Of a stretch of 64,000 nucleotides of DNA, positions 1-7,789 are shown in pieces. The number at the start of each line of letters is the position of its first letter. The stretch's first letter is position 1. Source of the stretch: Solirubrum sp044628455 (lineage in GTDB: Bacteria; Bacteroidota; Bacteroidia; Cytophagales; Hymenobacteraceae). The position numbers and the translations under genes were made by a program. Location of the stretch: NCBI RefSeq assembly GCF_044628455.1, contig NZ_JBIYZW010000003.1:434001-498000 (forward strand), written 5' to 3'. A model generated the notes under the pieces. It saw only the letters and a program-made list of their open reading frames with translations, was not told the origin of the DNA and searched no databases.

Positions 1-3
1 CCG

Positions 4-32
4 CAGCCACAAACGCCCCGGCCACCCAGCCG
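4..32 (+). repeat. Left arm of a broken terminator, repeated at 595-623
   Basis: A 29-nt stretch matches 595-623 with one mismatch. The downstream copy continues into a perfect hairpin (601-632). Here the right arm is missing and the sequence runs straight into the GTG start of the next gene. It looks like the remains of the terminator of an upstream gene outside the window. Confidence 0.6.
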
Positions 33-50
33 CACTAAATCAGCAACCCC

Positions 51-542
51 GTGAATCTTAAATCGGCTATTCAGAGCTTGTTCAGTCGGGTGCGCTCATC
101 CGCCAACGCCATCATCTCGCCCGAGTTTATTCCGAACAACCCTGGCGAGTGGCAATACACCTCCAACGACTGGCGCATTACCCGGCGCACCCACGTAGCG
201 ACACCCTTTACCCGGGACGGCTTGCAGCAGTGGCAAAACAAGAAGTATACCCATCTGCGGTTGCGGGCCGACGATGCCCGGCGGCTGTACCTGGAAATTC
301 GCTACACCTGGCCCGATGACGTGTATTACAGCCTGCACGAGCTGCAGGCCACCGAAGCCGAGGCCGCGGAGCGAGGCGGCGTGTACCTGGCGGAGTTTGC
401 GCTGGCCGACGACGGTTCGGCGGAGCTGGTTGTGCAGCAGGTGCCGGCAGTACTGGGCTACATCTGCTTTAAGCTGGAAGGCGTAACCACGGAGGAACGC
501 CAGGCCCTGCGCAGCCTGATAGCCGACCAGTACTGCCTGTAG
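51..542 (+). CDS. Hypothetical protein, 163 aa
   Basis: I do not recognise the family. The product is soluble, with no signal peptide or membrane segment. It is rich in aromatic and charged residues (WQYTSNDWRITRR, YLEIRYTWPDDVYY) and ends in Cys-Leu. The start is GTG at 51; no in-frame ATG gives a sensible N-terminus. Base composition and codon use match the host. It is followed by a perfect hairpin terminator and preceded by the left half of the same hairpin, which suggests it lies in a tandem arrangement of genes with related 3' ends. The coding call rests on length, codon use and the terminator position. Confidence 0.6.
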   Translation: MNLKSAIQSLFSRVRSSANAIISPEFIPNNPGEWQYTSNDWRITRRTHVATPFTRDGLQQWQNKKYTHLRLRADDARRLYLEIRYTWPDDVYYSLHELQATEAEAAERGGVYLAEFALADDGSAELVVQQVPAVLGYICFKLEGVTTEERQALRSLIADQYCL

Positions 543-600
543 CCTTGCTGTGGGGCGGCGCCTTGCACCGGCCCAACCCGATTGCAGGCCCTTACAGCCA

Positions 601-632
601 CAAACGCCCCGGCTACCCAGCCGGGGCGTTTG
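601..632 (+). terminator. Perfect hairpin terminator
   Basis: Arms AAACGCCCCGGCT (602-614) and AGCCGGGGCGTTT (619-631) pair perfectly around an ACCC loop, about 60 nt after the 163-aa gene. The A-start and T-end allow it to work in both directions. Confidence 0.85.
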
Positions 633-675
633 CTTGCTAACAGTAGCTAAGCATTGGTCACGTTCTAAGCGCGTC

Positions 676-700
676 CTTCACTGCCCCAAAGCTCGGGCGC
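676..700 (+). repeat. Dispersed 25-bp repeat, copy 1
   Basis: CTTCACT followed by CCCCAAAGCTCGGGCGC recurs at 2878-2903 with a one-base indel. Both copies lie just downstream of a terminator in a non-coding spacer, as expected for a dispersed intergenic repeat. Confidence 0.6.
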
Positions 701-773
701 GGGTGTGAAGCCGGTGTTGCCGGCGCGTGATGCTTGCGTGATGGATGCTGGGTGCCAAGTCAGCCCGCCATCA

Positions 774-944
774 GGCACGCATTTAGCGCAGCGTAACGCG
801 TGCCCAGTTTTGCCGGGAGGCTGCGCCTCCTCCGCCAGAACGACTCTGTGGCCAAACGGCCCAGCCCTGTCTTGCCGCTGGAGCGGCAGGGGAGGCCCAG
901 CTTCCACCTCATGCCGGACACGCGCGTTACGGCTTCGCCTAACG
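774..944. other. Cluster of four stem-loops in a spacer
   Basis: The gap 543-1385 has no convincing gene. Its first half contains consecutive dyads: GGCACGC (774-780) with GCGTGCC (798-804); an imperfect long stem 807-841 around a TGC loop; TGCCGCT/AGCGGCA at 873-888; and CGTTA..GGC TTC GCC..AACG at 925-944. This could be a structured RNA or a composite palindromic repeat element. Open frames across it on both strands are probably chance. Confidence 0.45.
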
Positions 945-982
945 GTATTGCTCGGCGGCCTGCTGCTTGTTGCTGAATCCAA

Positions 983-1276
983 CCGAAAAACTCTGGAAGG
1001 TCCAGACAAGATTGTTTTTGCCCTCCGGAGTTTTCCCAATGCCCCAAACAAGGTTAATTGGACCGTCCGGAGTTTTCTCGATGCCCCAAACAAGGTTGTT
1101 TCGGCCATCCGGAGTTTTTCGGTGGCATAAAACAACCTTGTTTCGGCCACCCGAAGTTTTCCGGAAGCCTGAAACAAGGTTGTTTTTGCCACCCGGAGTT
1201 TTCCGGGGGTATAAAACAACCATTCTTCAGCCAACGAGAGTTTTCCGGTTGGCTGAAGAATGGTTGGACAGGGGAG
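983..1276. repeat. 42-bp tandem repeat array 1, about seven units
   Basis: Units begin at 983, 1025, 1067, 1109, 1151, 1193 and 1235, exactly 42 bp apart. Each has a half of the type CCGGAGTTTTCC and a half of the type AAACAAGGTTGTTT. The second half flips orientation between units: AAAACAACCTTGTTTC at 1129-1144 is the exact reverse complement of 1171-1186. The array ends in a perfect 19-bp inverted repeat (1217-1235 with 1248-1266, 12-nt loop). Because 42 is divisible by 3, several frames stay open as 14-residue repeats, but none is a convincing gene. Confidence 0.9.
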
Positions 1277-1385
1277 TGAAGGTTTTTGGATGGTGCGGAG
1301 GATGACGAAGTGTAGGCTGACTACCGCGAACAGCAAAAGCGGCGGAACAGCCGAACCTGGTGCCCGGCCGCCTACCTTCGCTGCG

Positions 1386-2282
1386 ATGAAAACCCTCGTA
1401 CTGCTGGCCGGCCTCGCGCTGACTGTTGTTGCTGCTTCCGGGCAGGATCTGAAAAAGACTGCCCGCGAAGTGGCCGCCGCCCGGCCCAAGCCCACGGTGG
1501 AAGTGATGGTGCTCGGTAGCACGCATTTCGGCCAGAACAGCTACAAAAACGCCCCCACCGGCGACCTGCTCAGCGCGCCGCGGCAGCGCGAAGTGGCCGA
1601 GATAAACCGGCTGCTGCTCAAGTTCCGGCCCGACCTGATCATGATCGAAAATACCCCCGAGGAGCAGCCCGGCGTGGACAGCCTCTACGCGCTCTACCAG
1701 GCCGGTAAGGTTGAGCTGAAAGACCTGGAGTACGGCCGCGCCGAGCGGTTTCAGTTTGGCTACCAGCTGGCCAAAACCCTGGGCCACCCGCGCATTTTCG
1801 GAGTCGATTGCTACGAAAGCGTTTCGAACCGCATTCTGACCCAGGGCGACAACATCGAGGAATTTCAGCGGGAAGCCGGCAAGTTCTCGGCCCTGGGCAA
1901 GGAGCCCGATGCGGCGTTTCGGGAGCGTAACCTGCCGCTGAAGGACTTTCTGGTTTTCCTCAACGACCCCGCCGTACTCGACTTCACCTACCGGGTAATG
2001 TTCGTGAACCCGGCGCGGGTGCAGCACGGCCGGTTTGCCAACCCGCCCGCGCAGTACGTCGACACGGCCTTCGTGAACCCGCGCTACATCGGGGCCGAGT
2101 ACATTTCGCTGTTCTACGAGCGCGACCTGAAGGTGTACTCCAACATCGTGACCACCCAGCAGCGCGAAAAAGGCCGGCGCATCCTGGTTATCATGGGCCA
2201 GCGCCACGCGGCCGTGCTGCCCAAAATCTTCGCCCACGACCCTCAGTACAAGGTGGTGCCCGTGGGCAGGTACTTGCGCTAG
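1386..2282 (+). CDS. DUF5694-type protein (TraB/GumN-like), secreted
   Basis: A 298-aa protein with a short N-terminal signal peptide (MKTLVLLAGLALTVVAASGQ), so likely periplasmic or exported. Landmarks are VMVLGSTHFG near residue 40, a conserved IMIENTPEEQPG segment, and IMGQRHAAVLPKIF near the C-terminus. This TraB/GumN-like pattern, with GS/H and GxxH motifs, matches the DUF5694 family, whose activity is unknown although a metallo-hydrolase fold has been proposed. ATG at 1386 is chosen over an upstream in-frame start at 1260 because it begins the signal peptide and avoids the repeat array. Confidence 0.8.
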   Translation: MKTLVLLAGLALTVVAASGQDLKKTAREVAAARPKPTVEVMVLGSTHFGQNSYKNAPTGDLLSAPRQREVAEINRLLLKFRPDLIMIENTPEEQPGVDSLYALYQAGKVELKDLEYGRAERFQFGYQLAKTLGHPRIFGVDCYESVSNRILTQGDNIEEFQREAGKFSALGKEPDAAFRERNLPLKDFLVFLNDPAVLDFTYRVMFVNPARVQHGRFANPPAQYVDTAFVNPRYIGAEYISLFYERDLKVYSNIVTTQQREKGRRILVIMGQRHAAVLPKIFAHDPQYKVVPVGRYLR

Positions 2283-2289
2283 GCAGCGC

Positions 2290-2320
2290 TTGGCCATAAC
2301 TGCCCGGAGTGGTATACTTG
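2290..2320 (+). promoter_or_regulatory. Bacteroidota-type promoter for OsmC gene
   Basis: TTG at 2290-2292 is followed after 20 nt by TATACTTG (2313-2320), one mismatch from TAnnTTTG. It lies about 45 nt upstream of the OsmC start. Confidence 0.5.
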
Positions 2321-2365
2321 GTAGTCCGGCCCCGGCCGGGAAGGTCAACCCCAGCCCTCAGTGCC

Positions 2366-2782
2366 ATGCAGCTTTCCGCCCGCGTCAGCAGCCGCTACCA
2401 GCAGCACGAAGTTGAAGTGCAAACCAACGGCGTCGCCAAAACCCTGACGCTGGTGCCCAAGCCCGAGGGCTACGGCTCGGTTGTAAACGGGGGAGAGCTG
2501 CTGCTGCTGGCCCTGGCTACCTGCTTCTGCAACGACCTCTACCGCGAAGCCGCCCGGCGCGGGTTGCTGCTGGATGGGGTAGAGGTGGAAGTAACCGGCG
2601 AGTTTGGCGCCGCGGGCGAGCCGGGCCGCAACTTCCGCTACCGCGCCCGGGTGCAGTCGGGCGCGCCCGCCGCCGCTATCGACGAGCTGATTCAGCACAC
2701 CGACCGCGTGGCCGAGGTGCACAACACCCTGCGCCGGGGCCTGGAAGTAGTGCTGCAGCCGGCCACCGACGAGCCCGCGTGA
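2366..2782 (+). CDS. OsmC family protein
   Basis: A 138-aa OsmC-fold protein. This family includes peroxide-reducing enzymes that use two cysteines. LLLALATCFCNDLYREAARR carries the cysteine of the central helix, and a second pattern of alternating beta strands follows (VEVEVTGEFG, FRYRARVQ). No clear second catalytic Cys is seen in the usual C-terminal position, so peroxidase activity is uncertain. ATG at 2366 fits the family N-terminus; an in-frame upstream start at 2309 overlaps the promoter. A strong terminator follows at 2812, so it is probably monocistronic. Confidence 0.85.
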   Translation: MQLSARVSSRYQQHEVEVQTNGVAKTLTLVPKPEGYGSVVNGGELLLLALATCFCNDLYREAARRGLLLDGVEVEVTGEFGAAGEPGRNFRYRARVQSGAPAAAIDELIQHTDRVAEVHNTLRRGLEVVLQPATDEPA

Positions 2783-2811
2783 GTGCGGGCCGGGCTGCCC
2801 GGCAAAGCGCA

Positions 2812-2843
2812 AAAGCCCCGGCTCCCTTTAGACCGGGGCTTTG
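2812..2843 (+). terminator. Hairpin terminator after OsmC gene
   Basis: AAAGCCCCGG and CCGGGGCTTT pair across an 11-nt loop and are followed by TGCTT. It lies 30 nt after the stop codon. Confidence 0.8.
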
Positions 2844-2877
2844 CTTCAGCATGCGGGTAACACCCCGTCGGGTGGCA

Positions 2878-2903
2878 CTTCACTCACCCCAAAGCTCGGG
2901 CGC
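2878..2903 (+). repeat. Dispersed 25-bp repeat, copy 2
   Basis: Second copy of the repeat at 676-700 (shared CCCCAAAGCTCGGGCGC). It sits inside a wider dyad formed by GGGTAACA (2855-2862) and TGTTACCC (2919-2926). The rest of the 2844-3080 spacer shows no gene. Confidence 0.6.
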
Positions 2904-3080
2904 AGAAATGACTGGAATGTTACCCCGGCGTTACGGTTTCGGTACCGGCATTCCGCCAGTTGCTTTTGGCTCGCCAACGGCGGGTTCGGGCCGGGTGAGG
3001 CGGCCGCATTTCGCTTTCTTTGACGCCGCTTGCCCGTCGCCGGCCCCTAGTGGGCCGCGGCGCGCCAACTGACCGAGCCG

Positions 3081-3632
3081 ATGAAAACCGAGAAAGAAAA
3101 GATGCTGGCCGGGGAGCCGTACCTGGCCTACGACCCCGAACTGCTGGCCGAGCGCACCCGCGCCAAGCAGCTGCTGCACCGCCTCAACGTCACCGAGTAC
3201 CTGCTCACCGATGCGGCCCGCGCGGTGCTGCGCGAGCTGCTGCCCCACGCGCCCCGCAGCCTCTACATCGAGCCACCCTTTCACTGCGACTACGGCTACA
3301 ATATTCACTGCGGGGAAAATGTGTACTTCAACGTCAACTGCGTGGTGCTCGACGTGATGCCCGTGCACATTGGCTCCCACGTGCTGTTTGGGCCCGGCGC
3401 GCAGCTCTACACCGCCACCCACCCGCTCGATGCCACCGCCCGGCGCACGGTGGAGTCGGCCCGCGCCATCACCATCGGCGACGACTGCTGGATCGGGGGC
3501 GGGGCCATCATCTGCCCGGGCGTGACCATCGGCCACCGTTGCGTCATCGGGGCCGGCGCCGTGGTCACCCGCGACGTGCCCGACGACTCGCTGGCCGTGG
3601 GCAACCCCGCCCGCGTCGTGCGCCGCCTGTAG
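3081..3632 (+). CDS. Sugar O-acetyltransferase (maltose/galactoside type)
   Basis: A 183-aa left-handed beta-helix acetyltransferase of the Maa/LacA/NodL type, which moves acetyl from acetyl-CoA to a sugar hydroxyl in the cytoplasm. The N-terminal maltose-acetyltransferase helix pair is visible (MLAGEPYLAYDPELLAERTR), followed by the core FHCDYGYNIHCGENVYFN, the catalytic-His segment YTATHPLD, and hexapeptide repeats IGDDCWIGGGAIICPGVTIG and CVIGAGAVVTRDVP. It ends with the typical GNPARVVRRL. Length matches the family. The natural acceptor is not known. Confidence 0.92.
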   Translation: MKTEKEKMLAGEPYLAYDPELLAERTRAKQLLHRLNVTEYLLTDAARAVLRELLPHAPRSLYIEPPFHCDYGYNIHCGENVYFNVNCVVLDVMPVHIGSHVLFGPGAQLYTATHPLDATARRTVESARAITIGDDCWIGGGAIICPGVTIGHRCVIGAGAVVTRDVPDDSLAVGNPARVVRRL

Positions 3633-3688
3633 CAGTTTTTCCTCAGTACACCTTGTTGCGCTGTTTTGCGCCAGTACCTGCCTCAACT

Positions 3689-4111
3689 ATGAAAACCTGG
3701 CTTCCCGAGCGCCTGGCCCTGCGCGCCCTGCTGCTGATTCTGTCCCTGGTAGTGGGGTTTCACCTGCTCATTCTGCTGGGCATCATTCCCTATAGTATTG
3801 TGTGGGGCGGCCGCCTGCAAAGCCCAGAGCAGATGTACCGCTTCGAAACGGTGTCCATAGCGCTGAATTTGCTGATGCTGGCCGTGGTGGCGGCCCGGGC
3901 CGGCTGGCTGCCGCTGCGGCTGAATCCCAAAATTCTGGCTACGGCCCTGGCCGTGATGTGCGGGCTGTTCGCGGCCAACACCGTGGGCAACCTGTTTTCG
4001 ACCAACGGTTTCGAGCGGGCCTTTTTTACCCCGCTTACCCTGGTGCTGGCTGTGCTCAGCTACCGGGCTGCGCTGGGCCCCGCGCCGAACGCGGCCCGGC
4101 AGCCCGAGTAG
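3689..4111 (+). CDS. Small integral membrane protein, four helices
   Basis: A 140-aa protein with four hydrophobic helices: about residues 11-30, 51-67, 78-96 and 109-125. It has a short polar tail. No catalytic motif is seen and the family is not recognised. It starts 57 nt after the acetyltransferase stop on the same strand, so the two may be co-transcribed. ATG at 3689 begins the protein; the longer upstream frame overlaps the acetyltransferase in another frame and is rejected. Confidence 0.7.
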   Translation: MKTWLPERLALRALLLILSLVVGFHLLILLGIIPYSIVWGGRLQSPEQMYRFETVSIALNLLMLAVVAARAGWLPLRLNPKILATALAVMCGLFAANTVGNLFSTNGFERAFFTPLTLVLAVLSYRAALGPAPNAARQPE

Positions 4112-4176
4112 GGCAGGTGCGCCGGTGGGGCGGGTGAATTATGCCGCCCCGACCGGTGTTACCGCAGCCGGAGCCG

Positions 4177-4184
4177 TATCTTTG
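4177..4184 (+). promoter_or_regulatory. Promoter -7 element TATCTTTG
   Basis: Exact match to TAnnTTTG, 57 nt upstream of the SirB1-like gene. No clear -33 TTG is seen. Confidence 0.6.
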
Positions 4185-4240
4185 AACTTATCCCGCATTC
4201 CCGGGCCGTGCCGCAACCCGGCACGGTTCTGCTTTTAGGC

Positions 4241-5143
4241 ATGACCAATAAAGAAATCAAAGCCCTCATTTCCCTGCTCGACGACGCGGAGGTGCGCCCC
4301 CACGTGGAGGGCCGCATTCAGGAGCTGGGCGAAAGCGTGATTCCGTTTCTGGAAGAAGCCTGGGAAGAAACCCTCGACCCCGACCAGCAGCACCGCCTCG
4401 AAGAGCTGATTCACGACCTGCAGTTTGCCGGTTTGCAGGAGCGCCTGCGCGTGTGGCGCGATTCGGGCGGCGAAAACCTGCTGGAAGGCATGTGGCTCAT
4501 CAACTCCTACCAGTATCCCGACGCCGACCTGCAGGCTCTGAACCGGGCCGTGGAGCAGCTGCGCTACGAGGCCTGGATGCTGCTGTTGCCGCAGATGGGA
4601 CCGGTCGACATTGTGCGGGCGCTCAACCACGTGCTGTTCAAGGTGCACCGCTTCTCGGCCAACACCCAGAACTTCCACGCCCCGGCCAACTCCATGCTGC
4701 ACCTGGTGCTGGAAACGCGCCGCGGCAACCCGCTCACGCTGTGCGTGATTTACCTGCTGGTGGCCCAGCGCCTGGGTTTGCCCGTCGCGGGGGTAAACCT
4801 GCCCAACCTGTTCATTCTCACTTTCCGCCCCGAAGCAGAGGCCGACGAAGACCCGTTCTACATCAACTGCTACAACCGCGGCCTGATTCTGACGCGCACC
4901 GACATCGAGCACTACGTGGCCCAGCTCAACCTGCCGGCCAACGCCATCTTCTTCGAGCCCTGCTCGCACCTCGACATCGTGCGCCGCGCCCTGCGCAACC
5001 TGGCCGTGAGCTTCGAGAAGATGCAGGAGCCCCAGAAAGCCGCCGAAATCGGCGTGCTGCTGAGCATTCTCACCGACGAGCCCGGCACGCCCCCGGCCCG
5101 CGCTGCCGAGGAGGAAGCCAGCGACGAAGCGCCCGAAGAATAG
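4241..5143 (+). CDS. SirB1-like transglutaminase-fold protein
   Basis: A 300-aa protein whose central part resembles the Transglut_core2/SirB1 domain (NSMLHLVLETRRGNPLTLCV, then YLLVAQRLGLPVAGVNLPN). An all-helical region of about 90 residues precedes it and an acidic tail ends it. Most SirB1 proteins have lost the transglutaminase triad; a Cys is present here in PLTLCVIY, but catalysis cannot be claimed. The function of the family is poorly defined. ATG at 4241 is preferred over GTG at 4208, which would add a non-conserved leader. Confidence 0.85.
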   Translation: MTNKEIKALISLLDDAEVRPHVEGRIQELGESVIPFLEEAWEETLDPDQQHRLEELIHDLQFAGLQERLRVWRDSGGENLLEGMWLINSYQYPDADLQALNRAVEQLRYEAWMLLLPQMGPVDIVRALNHVLFKVHRFSANTQNFHAPANSMLHLVLETRRGNPLTLCVIYLLVAQRLGLPVAGVNLPNLFILTFRPEAEADEDPFYINCYNRGLILTRTDIEHYVAQLNLPANAIFFEPCSHLDIVRRALRNLAVSFEKMQEPQKAAEIGVLLSILTDEPGTPPARAAEEEASDEAPEE

Positions 5144-5175
5144 CCCCGCCGGCCCGGTTCCCACGCGCCCAACTA

Positions 5176-5250
5176 CCCGCAAACGTTCGCGCCGCAACGC
5201 CTCCTGATTCCACCGGAGAAGGGAGGCATTGCGGCGCAAACGGGTTTTTT
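5176..5250. terminator. Bidirectional terminator between convergent genes
   Basis: A long imperfect stem: 5176-5204 pairs with 5221-5243 (core GCGCCGCAACGCCTCC with GGAGGCATTGCGGCGC). On the plus strand it is followed by TTTTTT at 5245-5250. It lies between the SirB1-like gene and the convergent peroxiredoxin-like gene. Confidence 0.8.
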
Positions 5251-5264
5251 CGATCGGTCAGGTA

Positions 5265-5867
5265 CTACTTTTTAATCAGGCAGCCCGAGGCACGCTTTTC
5301 CACCAGTCCGGTGCTTTTGCCGGCCAGGGCCGCGTCCAGCGCCACCTGCAGGTAGCGTTCCTTCACGTAGCTTTCTACCTGCGGGTTGTCGTCGATGGCG
5401 CCGCGGTAGCGCAGGCTGAAGCCGCCGGACGCCGGCAGCAGCACCACGGCCTCGGGGGTTTTGCTGACGCCCAGCAGGGTGGCCGCTTTCTGGCCCTCGT
5501 CGGTGTACTGGCTCAGGTTCGCGGTTTCGGCCTTAACCTTGATTTTGTCGGCTCCGGCGGCGGCGGGTGCCTGCTCCAGGTTGATGGGCGCATTCACAAA
5601 CAAGAACTGCACACCCTGGCCGGCGTACTGGCCGGCCAGCGCCTGCAGGCGGCTTTCGTAGAGCTTGGAGAAGGGGCAACTGCCGTTGACGAACACCACT
5701 ACCACGGCTTTCTTGCCGGCAAAGGAGCTCAGAGCCACGGGGGCGTTGTCGCTGCCGCGCAAACTGAAGTCGGCCACTACGCCCGACTGGGCGCGGGCCG
5801 AGGAAACGGCCACCGTGGCGGCAATGAGCAGGGCAGCGGCAAGAAGTGAGAGGCGGCGAAAGGACAT
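5265..5867 (-). CDS. Secreted thioredoxin-fold (AhpC/TSA-like) protein
   Basis: A 200-aa protein with an N-terminal signal peptide ending in ARAQ, so periplasmic or secreted. The domain begins ADFSLRGSDNAPVALSSFAG and has the redox motif NGSCPFSKLYE, a single Cys in CPxxK context as in peroxiredoxin-like thioredoxin-fold proteins, not a CxxC. TPEAVVLLP supplies the cis-Pro loop. One further Cys lies near the C-terminus (ASGCLIKK). It starts 13 nt after the phosphopantetheinyl transferase stop on the same strand, so the two genes form an operon. Confidence 0.82.
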   Translation of the reverse strand: MSFRRLSLLAAALLIAATVAVSSARAQSGVVADFSLRGSDNAPVALSSFAGKKAVVVVFVNGSCPFSKLYESRLQALAGQYAGQGVQFLFVNAPINLEQAPAAAGADKIKVKAETANLSQYTDEGQKAATLLGVSKTPEAVVLLPASGGFSLRYRGAIDDNPQVESYVKERYLQVALDAALAGKSTGLVEKRASGCLIKK

Positions 5868-5880
5868 AGGAAGGGAAAAA

Positions 5881-6534
5881 TCAGCGGGAATGGCTCCAGG
5901 TCAGCACGCAGTCGGGGCCGAGCTGCTCGTAGCGGATACAGTGCTGGCTGGGAGCCGGGTCGGTGAGCAGGTGGCCGGTAAAGGAGCCTTGTTCGTGACG
6001 GGTGTAGGAGTCGAGGTGAATGTGCTCCTTGAACAGCAGGCGGCGGCGGCTGTAAAGCTTGTAGAGGGTTTCCTTGGCGCTCCAGTTCAGACTGTACTTC
6101 ACGTCGTCGTCGCCGGCGTCGGCCAACTCGGTTTCGGTGAGGAACTTGGGCGCCAGCAACCGGGCTTTGGGGCGCACTAGTTCAACATCTATGCCAACGC
6201 GCCCCGAGGTCGTGAGCAAGGCCGCCACCCAGGGCCCCGAGTGCGAAAGCGAAACGCCGAAATCGGGCAGGCCAGCCAGCAGGGGCTGATTAGTGGCCTC
6301 GTCGTTGCGCACGAAGGCGGGCGTAGCCGTCAGTTCGGGCAGCAGCGTGTGCACCAGGGCGCGGCCCGCCAGCCACTGCCGCGGCCGCTGCGGGTCGCGC
6401 CCCGCGGGCAGCAACCCGGGGTAGCCGCCGGCTGCCGGCAGCGCGGCCAGCAGCTCGTCGGCCGATTCGCTGAGCTGCCACAGCCCCAGCAGGGTCTGGC
6501 CATCGGGTAGGGGAGTGAGGCGGTGCAGGGGCAT
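5881..6534 (-). CDS. 4'-phosphopantetheinyl transferase
   Basis: A 217-aa Sfp/AcpT-type enzyme that moves the phosphopantetheine arm of CoA to a serine of acyl or peptidyl carrier proteins. Diagnostic motifs are VGIDVELV (Mg-binding Asp and Glu), the upstream VSLSHSGPWVAALL, and WSAKETLYKLYSRR. Length fits the short Sfp-like class. The carrier protein partner is not in the window. It is the first gene of a two-gene unit with the thioredoxin-fold protein. Confidence 0.92.
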   Translation of the reverse strand: MPLHRLTPLPDGQTLLGLWQLSESADELLAALPAAGGYPGLLPAGRDPQRPRQWLAGRALVHTLLPELTATPAFVRNDEATNQPLLAGLPDFGVSLSHSGPWVAALLTTSGRVGIDVELVRPKARLLAPKFLTETELADAGDDDVKYSLNWSAKETLYKLYSRRRLLFKEHIHLDSYTRHEQGSFTGHLLTDPAPSQHCIRYEQLGPDCVLTWSHSR

Positions 6535-6740
6535 GAGTAGGAAACGAGACGGGCAGTACGTGGGCGGTAAACGGAACGGCGGGCCCGGAAGAGGGCCTGC
6601 GCCACAAACTAAATGGTGCCGCTACGGCCCAAGTTGCGAAAAACGCGGGCAACGCGCCGGAAAGCGGCTGGTTCCGGGCAACGGCGCAGGCCGTACTTTC
6701 GCGCCGCCGACTTTCCCGGCCCTCACGTTTTCTCCCCGGC

Positions 6741-7676
6741 ATGAACCCGCTCCCCCGCCCGCAAGTACAGAAGCTGGCCTCGCTCACCGGCCACCGCGAC
6801 TGCGTGTACGCGCTGGCAGGCAGTGCGGCCGACGATGCCTTCTTCTCGGCCGGGGCCGATGGCCTGGTAGTGGCCTGGAGCGTCGACGCCCCCGAGCAGG
6901 ACGGGCAGCTGGTGGCCCGGGTCGAAAACTCGGTGTACGCCCTGCGCTACCTGCCCGAGCGCGACCTGCTGCTTGTGGGCCACAACTACCAGGGCGTGCA
7001 GGTCATTGCCCTGGGCGAAAAGCAGCTGTGGCGGGCCACGGCCCTGCCGCCGGTGGCCATCTTCGATCTGGCCTACTCAGCCCCGCGCCAGCGCCTGTAC
7101 GTGGCCCTGGCCGACGGCACGCTGGCGGTTCTGCGGGCTGCCGACTTCAGCCTGGAAAAGCTAGTGCGCGTGGCCCACAAGAGCCTGCGCTGCCTGGCCC
7201 TGCACGAGGAGCGCGGCGAGCTGGCCATCGGCAGCTCCGATGCCACCGTGCGCGTGCTCGACGCCGACTCGCTAACCGTGCGCCACACCCTGAGCGAGGC
7301 CGGCAACTCGGTGTTCGGCCTGGGCTACAGCCCCGATGGCCGGCGCCTGTACGCCGCCGGCCGCGACGCCCACCTGCGGGCCTACGACGTGGCCGCCGGC
7401 TACGCCGAAGTGCTGACGGTGGTGGCCCACCTGTTTGCCATCAACCACCTGACGTTTAGCCCCGACGGGCAGCTGCTGGCCACCTGCAGCATGGATAAAA
7501 GCATCAAGCTCTGGGACGCGGCCAGCGGGCGGCTGCTGCGCGTGGTCGACCGCGCCCGGCACGCGGGCCACGGCACCTCCGTCAACCGCTTGTTTTGGTC
7601 GGGCCGGCAGAATCGGTTAGTTTCGTGTAGCGACGACCGCAGCCTGGCCGTTTGGCAGGTTAGCAGTACCGAGTAG
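6741..7676 (+). CDS. WD40 repeat protein
   Basis: A 311-aa cytoplasmic beta-propeller built from about seven WD40 repeats. Typical repeat ends are visible: LASLTGHRDCVYALAG at the start, GYSPDGRRLYAAGRDAHLRAYD, TFSPDGQLLATCSMDKSIKLWD and SCSDDRSLAVWQV at the end, closing the ring. Such proteins are scaffolds with no enzymatic motif. TACTTTCG about 45 nt upstream could be a weak promoter. The stop codon lies inside a short degenerate repeat that fills the spacer before the DivIVA gene. Confidence 0.9.
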   Translation: MNPLPRPQVQKLASLTGHRDCVYALAGSAADDAFFSAGADGLVVAWSVDAPEQDGQLVARVENSVYALRYLPERDLLLVGHNYQGVQVIALGEKQLWRATALPPVAIFDLAYSAPRQRLYVALADGTLAVLRAADFSLEKLVRVAHKSLRCLALHEERGELAIGSSDATVRVLDADSLTVRHTLSEAGNSVFGLGYSPDGRRLYAAGRDAHLRAYDVAAGYAEVLTVVAHLFAINHLTFSPDGQLLATCSMDKSIKLWDAASGRLLRVVDRARHAGHGTSVNRLFWSGRQNRLVSCSDDRSLAVWQVSSTE

Positions 7677-7789
7677 TTGGTATCGAGTAGTAAGACGCGC
7701 GCTTGGTAAACCCTTGGTGGTTTTCGCCAGCCGGTCGAGTTTCTACCCTTGGCTTACTACTTCATACTCTGTACTCAAGACTCCACTCA
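7664..7789. repeat. Degenerate inverted short repeats at a gene junction
   Basis: Near-repeats of GAGTAGT on the left (7666-7694) face their complement on the right (7752-7789, units like TACTTC and TACTC). GTAGTAAG at 7687-7694 is the exact reverse complement of 7753-7760. The block begins inside the WD40 stop region and ends at the DivIVA start codon. Confidence 0.6.

Noticed and set aside
983..1276. CRISPR array
   Set aside because: Units are contiguous with no spacers, the repeats vary and no cas gene is near. The same applies to the arrays at 40218 and 57204.
665..1522. 285-codon frame across array 1
   Set aside because: It owes its openness to the 42-bp repeat; it runs antisense into the start of the DUF5694 gene, lacks a domain, and has no ribosome site.
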